DNA of 64,000 nt, from positions 1 through 64,000 of the forward strand of contig CAZAIB010000006.1 in NCBI GenBank assembly GCA_964485095.1. The letters are read 5' to 3'. The notes under the pieces were generated by a model, which saw only the letters and a list, made by a program, of their open reading frames with translations, ran no database searches and was not told where the DNA came from. Source of the DNA: CAYNWT01 sp964485095 (GTDB taxonomy: Bacteria > Planctomycetota > Planctomycetia > Planctomycetales > Planctomycetaceae). Below, piece after piece: positions 46,930 through 53,744 of this stretch (positions within the stretch are counted from its first letter, which is position 1; each line of letters begins with the position of its first letter). The translations under genes and the position numbers were made by a program.

Positions 46930-46949
46930 TGCCGCACCCCTGCACTTCG

Positions 46950-46985
46950 AAAACAAAAACCTCATCCGGTCAAAGACCGGCGAGG
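46950..46985 (-). terminator. Terminator or attenuator between tuf and rpmG
   Basis: On the minus strand CCTC-CCGGTC-TTT-GACCGG-GAGG forms a stem with a small bulge, followed by TTTTTGTTTT. It lies 21 bases before the rpmG start. A second perfect 10-bp hairpin (GGCAGGTCGC / GCGACCTGCC, 46993-47018) precedes it directly after tuf. Confidence 0.7.
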
Positions 46986-47053
46986 CAAGTCAGGCAGGTC
47001 GCCCAAGAGCGACCTGCCAGATCTGATTCCTCGGACCGAAGCCCGAACTACAA

Positions 47054-48250
47054 TTATTCAACAACCTTGGTGACAACGCCCGAGCCGACTGTTCGGCCAC
47101 CTTCGCGAATCGCGAATCGGCTACCTTCGACCAAAGCAATTGGCTTACCAAGTTCAACTTCAACAGTCACATTGTCGCCAGGCATGCACATTTCTGCGCC
47201 GCCCATCAACGTGGTCGCACCAGTCACATCCGTTGTGCGGAAGTAGAACTGAGGACGGTAACCACTGAAGAATGGAGTGTGTCGACCACCCTCTTCTTTG
47301 CTCAGGACGTAGACTTCGCCTTCGAACTTCGTGTGCGGATCAATGGAACCCGGCTTCGCAAGAACCTGTCCTCGCTGAACCTCTTCTTTCTTGATACCAC
47401 GAAGAAGGATACCGACGTTGTCACCAGCCATGCCTTCGTCGAGAAGTTTCTTGAACATCTCAACGCCGGTGCAGGTGGTTTCGATCGTGTCCTTCAGGCC
47501 GATGATCGCAACTTTTTCACCAACCTTGATGATGCCTGTTTCAATTCGGCCTGTGGCGACTGTTCCACGGCCTTCGATAGAGAACACGTCCTCAATCGCC
47601 ATCAGGAATGGCTTTTCAGCATCACGTTCTGGCTCAGGAATGTTCGCATCGAGAGCATCCATCAACACGCCGATGCATGCGTTGGCTGTCTCGTCAGACG
47701 GAGCATCCAGTGCTGGCTTCGCAGCACCGCGGACGACCTGAATGTCGTCGCCGGGGAAGCCGTACTTGCTGAGAAGTTCGCGAACTTCCATCTCAACCAA
47801 CTCGAGAAGTTCTTCGTCGTCAACAAGGTCACACTTGTTGAGGAAGACAACCAAAGCCGGCACATCAACCTGACGTGCGAGAAGGATGTGTTCACGAGTC
47901 TGAGGCATAGGGCCGTCAGCAGCAGACACAACCAAGATTGCGCCGTCCATTTGGGCGGCACCAGTAATCATGTTCTTGATATAGTCAGCGTGGCCCGGGC
48001 AGTCGATGTGAGCGTAGTGACGAGTCGCGCTTTCGTACTCAACGTGCGAAACAGCAATTGTCACAGTCTTGGTGTCGTCACGAACGGTACCACCTTTGGC
48101 GATATCAGCGTAACTCTTGAACTCAGCCAATCCCTTTGCGCCCTGCACAGCCAGCAACGCAGCGGTAAGAGTGGTCTTACCATGGTCAATGTGGCCAATA
48201 GTACCGACGTTCACGTGCGGCTTGGTCCGTACAAACGTGTCCTTCGCCAT
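47054..48250 (-). CDS. tuf: Elongation factor Tu
   Basis: A 398-residue GTPase delivering aminoacyl-tRNA to the ribosome. G1 is GHIDHGKTTLTAALL, switch region GGTVRDDTKTVTIAV, DCPGHADYIKNMITGAAQMD, NKCD. In place of the usual RGITI stretch the switch I sequence reads AKGGTVRDDTKTVTIAVSHV, which is divergent for EF-Tu. The rest is typical (GRGTVATGRIETGIIKVGEK; GGRHTPFFSGYRPQFYFRTT). It follows four tRNA genes instead of fusA. Confidence 0.97.
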   Translation of the reverse strand: MAKDTFVRTKPHVNVGTIGHIDHGKTTLTAALLAVQGAKGLAEFKSYADIAKGGTVRDDTKTVTIAVSHVEYESATRHYAHIDCPGHADYIKNMITGAAQMDGAILVVSAADGPMPQTREHILLARQVDVPALVVFLNKCDLVDDEELLELVEMEVRELLSKYGFPGDDIQVVRGAAKPALDAPSDETANACIGVLMDALDANIPEPERDAEKPFLMAIEDVFSIEGRGTVATGRIETGIIKVGEKVAIIGLKDTIETTCTGVEMFKKLLDEGMAGDNVGILLRGIKKEEVQRGQVLAKPGSIDPHTKFEGEVYVLSKEEGGRHTPFFSGYRPQFYFRTTDVTGATTLMGGAEMCMPGDNVTVEVELGKPIALVEGSRFAIREGGRTVGSGVVTKVVE

Positions 48251-48368
48251 TAGTTAGTCTCCGAATTCCAGCAAGTCCTGCGGCACAGCGGCCGCCACCA
48301 GTTTTGAAGGATGAACTCAAGAAGCAACTTAGCCTCTTGCACAAAAATAAACCTAATCCGTTCCGTGA

Positions 48369-48441
<73 letters not shown>

Positions 48442-48485
48442 AATGTTGCAAGGCAACGTGCGTTTTTCTAGTTCACCCAAAAAAA

Positions 48486-48556
48486 AGCGGGCGATGGGAA
48501 TCGAACCCACACCACCTGCTTGGAAGGCAGGGGCTCTACCGTTGAGCTACGCCCGC
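48486..48556 (-). tRNA. tRNA-Gly (TCC)
   Basis: A 71-nt cloverleaf with acceptor GCGGGCG / CGCCCGC, anticodon loop CTTCCAA giving TCC, and T loop GGTTCGATTCC. Third gene of the tRNA cluster. Confidence 0.95.
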
Positions 48557-48614
48557 AATCTGGGTGTCTTCAAATAAACCTCTCAGTGAGACTCAAACGC
48601 ACAATGGAACAATA

Positions 48615-48696
48615 TGGGGGAAGCAGGATTCGAACCTGCGAAGGCGTTGCCACCAGATTTACAGTCTGGCCCATTTGGCCACTCTGGTATTCCCCC
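48615..48696 (-). tRNA. tRNA-Tyr (GTA)
   Basis: An 82-nt class II tRNA with acceptor GGGGGAA / TTCCCCC, anticodon loop CTGTAAA giving GTA, a long variable arm and discriminator A. Second gene of the tRNA cluster. Confidence 0.95.
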
Positions 48697-48737
48697 TCGG
48701 TGTGCCGATCAAATTGTCTAACTTGATACGACTCGTG

Positions 48738-48810
48738 AGCTAGCGGTGGGACTCGAACCCACAACCTCCGGTTTACAAAACCGGAGCTCTGCCAATTGAG
48801 CTACGCTAGC
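48738..48810 (-). tRNA. tRNA-Thr (TGT)
   Basis: A 73-nt cloverleaf with acceptor GCTAGCG / CGCTAGC, anticodon loop TTTGTAA giving TGT, and T loop GGTTCGAGTCC. It is the first gene after the promoter at 48843-48870. The order Thr-Tyr-Gly-Thr-tuf matches the arrangement known from enterobacteria. Confidence 0.95.
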
Positions 48811-48842
48811 AGCCTCTTGGCCGCAAAAAACATAAGCGGCGG

Positions 48843-48870
48843 AGTATACCAACAAGCAATCCCCTTGCAA
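48843..48870 (-). promoter_or_regulatory. Sigma-70-type promoter of the tRNA-tuf unit
   Basis: On the minus strand TTGCAA and TATACT are spaced by 16 bases, about 33 bases upstream of the first tRNA. A GC-rich stretch (CCGCCGC) follows the -10 box, as in stringently controlled stable RNA promoters. Confidence 0.65.
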
Positions 48871-48910
48871 GAGTCATCCGCCCTCAAAGAGACTTCACTT
48901 GTTGGCTCGC

Positions 48911-48951
48911 CAAAAAGACAGCCCCGAAGCAACCTTGGTTCACTCCGGGGC
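48911..48951 (-). terminator. Rho-independent terminator after the composite sigma-70 gene
   Basis: On the minus strand a long imperfect hairpin (GCCCCGGAG ... CTTCGGGGC, with inner AACC / GGTT) is followed by TGTCTTTTTG. It lies 27 bases after the stop and just before the tRNA promoter. Confidence 0.8.
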
Positions 48952-48977
48952 CATGTTCTTTCTCGGCAAAAACGGGG

Positions 48978-50642
48978 CTAGACGCCGGGAATATCCAGCT
49001 TCTCCGCTTGGGCAATCTTTTTCAATTTCCGGAGCGCCCGTGACTCGAGCTGACGGATTCGCTCTTTCGTCACGCCCAGCCTGTTCCCAACCTGCTCAAG
49101 AGTCTGAGGTTCGCTGCCCTGCTGAAGGCCAAATCGGTGCAAAATGATGTCCTTTTCCCGATTATCAAGTCGGTCAAGGATCGACATGATCAGCGAATGC
49201 TGGGTCTGATTAACCATTTCCTGGTGGAACTGGTTGGCTCGTTCATCCTTTGATCCGGAGAACATTTCGTCGTGGCCGGTTCTGAACCGGTCCAGCTGAA
49301 TATGTTCCTGTGGAATCGATCGGGCAAAGTTTTTCATGATTGCCCAGGTGGCATACGTGGAGAACTTGTTACCCAAGGTGTAATTGAATTTCTCGATCGC
49401 ACGAATCAGAGACATGTTGCCGTCGCTGACCATTTCAAAGAAGTTTGAACTCGGCTTCACGTGCTTCTTGGCGATCGAAACCACCAATCGCAGGTTACTG
49501 CGGATCAGGAAGTTCTTAACCTCGACCGCCTTGTCCAGCAACTTTTCGACCGCATCCATCTCCCGGGCACTTGGTCGAGCACTGCTGATCTTGTCGCGCA
49601 AAGCAGCCGCTTTGCACTTCAGGTAGTTCATCTTGCGGAAGTAATGGGCTTCCTCTTCGCGAGTCAGCAGCGGCACCGTGTACAGGCTGGCCAGGTACGC
49701 CGGCAACCCGGGTGGAGCCTTAACGACTCGTGCCTTAGCATCCCGCTCAGGCGGAGCACAAAGAATCACCTTGTCAGCGTTCTTATCGTGGAACTCCTCG
49801 CTGTCCATGTAGTCGATCGGCTGTTCAAACAGCTGAACTGCGCGGACTTCGCTGATAATGCGGTATACGCTGGCTCGGGTTCGACAGTGACGCCGTGACA
49901 GGTCGTCGACGGCCATTCCCCGACGGTACTGCCTGTAGATTGTGCGCTTCTTGTCCTCGGTCAATGGTTCCGAAACATTCGGGAACACAGCGATGCCGGG
50001 ATGTTCGCGGTCATAGTTGCGGATCGTGTAGCGGATGGTTTCAGGCGAGCGTTTGAGTCGCCGAGCAATCCGGCGGCTGACTTCGGATGGACATCCGCCG
50101 TACCGAGCAAGTCGTCTAGCGCGGCGGACGATGTCTTCTTTTTCCGCGGGGGTTAGCTGGCTGAACCGCGTTCCGCGTTTGACCTCGTCACCGTGCCGAG
50201 CAACGAACCGCTCAACTGTCGACTTAAGGAACCCAACTCGCTTGCGGCCATCAAAGACGAACCGGCGGCTTGATAGCCCGCGGTTTCGCCAGCGATCAAC
50301 CGTCTTCGTTGACACGTTGTAGGCGCGGCTGACTTCGTCAACCGTGAGGACAGGTTCGTCCATGCTGGTTGCGTCGATGTCCACGCTGTCAGACAGGTCT
50401 TCTACAAAGCACCGGAGATCTCGAACCGCCTCGCGCCCGCTAAGCGCCAGTTCCGGGTAGCTCTCGGGACGGTAGGTGGTGATCTGATGGCACAAGTCCT
50501 GGTATGGATAGCTTGCCTTCGGATCGATGCTCTCTAGTAATGTCTCCGCTCGTTCGATCTGCTCAAGGCGGACCTCTCGTGGTGCGTATCGCATCTGCTG
50601 TGCTGCGAGTTCGCCGATTGCGGGGTTCTTGTAACGTGCCAT
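48978..50642 (-). CDS. Sigma-70-family factor with extra N-terminal helix-turn-helix modules
   Basis: A 554-residue protein. The C-terminal half is a primary-like sigma-70: region 1.2-like segment (about 312-343), region 2 (about 365-443; NLRLVVSIAKKH, EKFNYTLGNKFSTYATWAIM) and region 4 (about 487-544; LEQVGNRLGVTKERIRQLES). Region 3 is very short. The N-terminal half is not sigma-like: a MerR/excisionase-type HTH (about 98-149; LTVDEVSRAYNVSTKTVDRW then RNRGL) and two further HTH-like segments (about 163-215 and 228-270). The ATG at 50642 has GAGGAG upstream; a 48-residue upstream extension is rejected. A terminator follows. It likely directs RNA polymerase to a specific promoter set, perhaps with promoter choice aided by the added HTHs; targets are unknown. 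Confidence 0.85.
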   Translation of the reverse strand: MARYKNPAIGELAAQQMRYAPREVRLEQIERAETLLESIDPKASYPYQDLCHQITTYRPESYPELALSGREAVRDLRCFVEDLSDSVDIDATSMDEPVLTVDEVSRAYNVSTKTVDRWRNRGLSSRRFVFDGRKRVGFLKSTVERFVARHGDEVKRGTRFSQLTPAEKEDIVRRARRLARYGGCPSEVSRRIARRLKRSPETIRYTIRNYDREHPGIAVFPNVSEPLTEDKKRTIYRQYRRGMAVDDLSRRHCRTRASVYRIISEVRAVQLFEQPIDYMDSEEFHDKNADKVILCAPPERDAKARVVKAPPGLPAYLASLYTVPLLTREEEAHYFRKMNYLKCKAAALRDKISSARPSAREMDAVEKLLDKAVEVKNFLIRSNLRLVVSIAKKHVKPSSNFFEMVSDGNMSLIRAIEKFNYTLGNKFSTYATWAIMKNFARSIPQEHIQLDRFRTGHDEMFSGSKDERANQFHQEMVNQTQHSLIMSILDRLDNREKDIILHRFGLQQGSEPQTLEQVGNRLGVTKERIRQLESRALRKLKKIAQAEKLDIPGV

Positions 50643-51181
50643 GGTGGTAGCTCCTCTCTTTTTGCTTCCCTGCCCATCTCTCTTTGTGGCAAGTTCTGTT
50701 CCAAGAACCTGAATCACCGAGACGGTTTGCCACAACTCCGCCTCTGAAAACGACCTACACCTATTTGATAGATGCAGGGCCGACAAAATTCCGTGTTTGC
50801 ATTCCTGTCAAATCTGCACTCTTGAGGGAAAACGGTAAAACCGCGTGAAAGTTCAACATTAGGAGGACGCTCACTGGATATAAGTACTTACGAGTTTCCG
50901 CCCCGGTTCTTACGTCTATTAGACGTGTTCAACGAAGAAAAGTTCACGTAGAGTGGCTTTAATTTGACATAAGTTAATATTTGATAATGGTTTGCGTGTC
51001 TGGCTGTTCATTCTCGTCAGGTCTGTGATCGATTCGGGGCGAGTTGGAGTCGAGTTGATCACGGTTTTGGAGCCCTTTTCACCCAACTGTCAAGTTTTGC
51101 AACACCTTGGGTGATCGGAGCTTGCAGATTCAGATGCGTGTTGCAAAATCGAAGTGGGCGCGGGATTGACGGAGAATTGGG
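50643..51181. promoter_or_regulatory. Divergent intergenic region with two perfect palindromes
   Basis: This 539-bp region separates the composite sigma gene (minus) from a small membrane protein gene (plus). It is AT-rich around 50960-50990, where TTGACA and GATAAT occur on the plus strand but only 13 bases apart, so a promoter is unsure. A TTGACA also faces the sigma gene (50807-50812). Two palindromes, TAAGTACTTA (50881-50890) and ACGTCTA-T-TAGACGT (50912-50926), are operator candidates. Confidence 0.4.
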
Positions 51182-51592
51182 ATGGAACACTGGCTGGTAG
51201 CACCCTTGGCGGGCGGATCCATCGTGGTATTCGGACTGTTTCTGTTGCGTACACACGTGAACAGTTGGAACCAGCAGCAGGCTGACGAATCGCTGGACGA
51301 TCACGAGCGAGACTTCTGCGAACGCCGCTACCGTCGAAGAATGCAGACTTCGGCGGTGCTGATAGGGATTGGGGCAATGCTGTCGGTGGCGGATCAGCTG
51401 CCGCTCGGCAAAGCCGTGTGGCTCACGGTTTACTTAGCTCTCTTGCTGCTCTCAACGCTATGGATCGCGTTCCAGGCTCTCGGCGATATGGCTCAAACCA
51501 AGTTCCACTCACGAGCCAACCTGGCCCGGATCCGGCGCAAGCAGAGAGAGCTTCAGGAAGAACTCTCGGGGTTGCGCGATCAAAATCGGTAG
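51182..51592 (+). CDS. Small membrane protein of unknown function
   Basis: A 136-residue protein with an N-terminal hydrophobic segment (about 6-22), two more (about 56-72 and 77-99) and a charged C-terminal helix rich in Arg, Lys and Glu (about 108-136). I recognise no family. GGAG lies about nine bases upstream of the ATG. It diverges from the composite sigma gene. Confidence 0.6.
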   Translation: MEHWLVAPLAGGSIVVFGLFLLRTHVNSWNQQQADESLDDHERDFCERRYRRRMQTSAVLIGIGAMLSVADQLPLGKAVWLTVYLALLLLSTLWIAFQALGDMAQTKFHSRANLARIRRKQRELQEELSGLRDQNR

Positions 51593-51654
51593 TGGCTGAG
51601 CGGTTTTGACGAGAACCTTAGAACTGGTCCCCGCTCGTCATCGCGACTGCGAGC

Positions 51655-52053
51655 TTACGCGGCGTCGCGATAAGCGTCGTCAACCATGCGTCGGCGTCGG
51701 CTTCGCCGTCGAGCTCGATGGATAGTGCCATCTTCGTGACCGTCGGCTTCGGTGTAGAACGAGCCTGACATGAGCCGGTACGAGAACAGCAGCAGGAAAG
51801 CACCAGCTGTTGCAGCGATAAAGCCCTTGCCACTGATGGGGTCAATGGTGGCTTCTCGCCAGAAAAACATCACGACTCCGCAGCCGATAACGCTCCCGCC
51901 GATACCCATGAGCATCGTGGTGACCGCTCCGCCGGGATCGCGTCCAGGCATAATGGCCTTTGCGGCCAAACCGGCCAACGTGCCGAAACCCACCCAACGA
52001 AGTAGTTCGTTGAGACTGTTCTTAATGATGTCGATGACTTCTGCTTCGGCCAT
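51655..52053 (-). CDS. GlsB/YeaQ/YmgE-type small membrane protein
   Basis: A 132-residue protein. Residues 15-55 match the GlsB/YeaQ/YmgE (transglycosylase-associated) family pattern, GFGTLAGLAAKAIMPGRDPG followed by a Gly-rich second helix, and a third hydrophobic segment lies near 76-92. The C-terminus is strongly basic (RARRRSRRRR). The family's function is poorly known; links to stress responses are reported. The ATG at 52053 has GAGGTG upstream, and the longer frame is rejected. Confidence 0.75.
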   Translation of the reverse strand: MAEAEVIDIIKNSLNELLRWVGFGTLAGLAAKAIMPGRDPGGAVTTMLMGIGGSVIGCGVVMFFWREATIDPISGKGFIAATAGAFLLLFSYRLMSGSFYTEADGHEDGTIHRARRRSRRRRMVDDAYRDAA

Positions 52054-52313
52054 CCGTGGCACCTCGTTAAGGCCAGAACTGCTGGCACGCTTTACAATCT
52101 TGGACCCTCGCAAAAGTGTCCCGCGCCAGAAAGCCCACTTCGGCCCAAAAACAGGTGGGCGGCAGGAACCGTCCCGACGGCAGTCCTGAAACCGGCACCT
52201 GCTGCGGGTCTGCCGCGTTCCGCCACTTAGCCAAGTTGTCTGGTTTTTGGGGCCTTCGTATACTCCAGGCCCCAACTTGCTCGCCTCAATAGCCCTCCAC
52301 CGGATCCCTCAAG

Positions 52314-53579
52314 ATGTCACCTCGCGCGGCTCTCGCTTTGCTCTTTTGTCTTTCAGCCACCATGGCTAGCGCCCAGGATTGGCCACAATGGCGTGGTCCG
52401 AATCGTGATGGGCACTCTCCCGATACGAATCTGGAACTCGACTGGAACGAAAAGAGCCCCAGGCTGTTGTGGATGGTGGAAGGAACCGGCAGCGGCTATG
52501 CCAGCGTTTCGATTGCCAATGGCATGATCTATACGACAGGCAACAGAGATGGCGCTCAGTGTGCTATCGCGATGTCACTTGAGGACGGCAAGCCTCTGTG
52601 GACTCGAAAGTTGACGGAAGAGAATCCAAACCACGGCTACCCAGGATCGCGGTGTACCCCGTCCGTCGATGGCGATCGAGTTTACGTGATCACTTCGGAT
52701 GGCAGCATCGCATGCCTGGACGCCACCAGCGGCAAGATTAAGTGGTCGAAAGCGTTCAAGCAGTGGAACGGCTCAATGATGTCTGGCTGGGGTTACTCAG
52801 AGTCCCCACTGGTCGACGGCGACTGGGTTCTCTGCACTCCCGGCGGCCCGGACGCCATGATCGTCGCGCTAAACAAAATGACCGGTGAAGAAGTTTGGAA
52901 AAGCGCCGCGCCGGCGTCGGATGGCAAAGGCAAGGATGGAGCCGGCTATTCGTCAATCGCCATCAGTCAGGCGGCTGGGGTGAAGCAGTATGTCACCCTG
53001 GTCGGTCGCGGCGTCATCGGAGTCCGCGCTTCGGACGGAAAGCTGCTGTGGAATTACAACCGCGTCGCGAACCGTACCGCGAATATTCCAACTCCAATAT
53101 GCGTCGGCGACTACGTTTTCTGTTCGTCCGGTTACGGAGACGGTGGATCAGCGTTGGTCAAACTGAGCAAAGATGGCGACGGTGTTAAGGCGACTGAAGA
53201 GTACTGGCTGGACAAGCGAGTCCTTCAGAACCACCACGGTGGCATGGTTCGGGTTGGCGATTTCATCTACTGCGGCCACGGCCACAACAAAGGTTTTCCT
53301 GCGTGTGTAGAAATCGCGACTGGCAAACTGAAGTGGGGTGGCAGCAAGCTACGTGGGCTTGGCGACGGTTCGGCGGCGGTCGCTCTGGTCGGCAAGAACC
53401 TGATTTTTCGTTACCAAACAGGCGAACTTGCCCTGATTGAGGCGACTCCGACCGGGTACGAACTCCGCGGCGCCATCAAGCCTGAGTACCAGAAGGGAAA
53501 AACCTGGGCTCATCCTGTAATCTGCGGAGGCAAAATGTACCTCCGCGAACAAGACAAACTCATGTGCTACCAACTCTAG
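52314..53579 (+). CDS. Exported PQQ-type beta-propeller protein
   Basis: A 421-residue protein with a signal peptide (1-20, ending SATMASA) and a mature start QDWPQWRGPNRDG, the hallmark of a large planctomycete family of PQQ-like (BamB-like) propellers. Several blades show the DG-W pattern (LEDGKPLWTRKL, DATSGKIKWSKAF, NKMTGEEVWKS, ASDGKLLWNYN, EIATGKLKWGG). It acts outside the cytoplasm, perhaps as a scaffold or sugar/quinone-related protein; no catalytic residues are clear. The next gene, pheT, starts 165 bases downstream. Confidence 0.85.
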   Translation: MSPRAALALLFCLSATMASAQDWPQWRGPNRDGHSPDTNLELDWNEKSPRLLWMVEGTGSGYASVSIANGMIYTTGNRDGAQCAIAMSLEDGKPLWTRKLTEENPNHGYPGSRCTPSVDGDRVYVITSDGSIACLDATSGKIKWSKAFKQWNGSMMSGWGYSESPLVDGDWVLCTPGGPDAMIVALNKMTGEEVWKSAAPASDGKGKDGAGYSSIAISQAAGVKQYVTLVGRGVIGVRASDGKLLWNYNRVANRTANIPTPICVGDYVFCSSGYGDGGSALVKLSKDGDGVKATEEYWLDKRVLQNHHGGMVRVGDFIYCGHGHNKGFPACVEIATGKLKWGGSKLRGLGDGSAAVALVGKNLIFRYQTGELALIEATPTGYELRGAIKPEYQKGKTWAHPVICGGKMYLREQDKLMCYQL

Positions 53580-53590
53580 GGGAACGTTCC

Positions 53591-53617
53591 GTTCCATTCG
53601 TTCCATTCGTTCCATCG
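53591..53617 (+). repeat. Short 9-bp tandem repeat
   Basis: Three units of GTTCCATTC (the last with two changes) follow a palindrome GGAACGTTCC (53581-53590) just after the propeller gene stop. Likely a small slippage repeat. Confidence 0.6.
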
Positions 53618-53744
53618 GTATCCGGTGGGCGGGTCGCAGGGAGTAGGTGATCGCTGGGCCGGATGGATGGTTCTGGTTTGGGCATGCAGGTTTGCGGTTC
53701 GATTGAAACGGCCCGTTGCAGGGCACGGTTAAAGAAGACAGACG

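Noticed and set aside
47279..48253. Plus-strand open frame covering most of tuf
   Set aside because: It mirrors the tuf coding sequence on the other strand; EF-Tu motifs prove the minus-strand gene.
50866..50873. Shine-Dalgarno-like AGGAGGAC on the plus strand upstream of the small membrane protein
   Set aside because: No start codon with a sensible reading frame follows at suitable distance.
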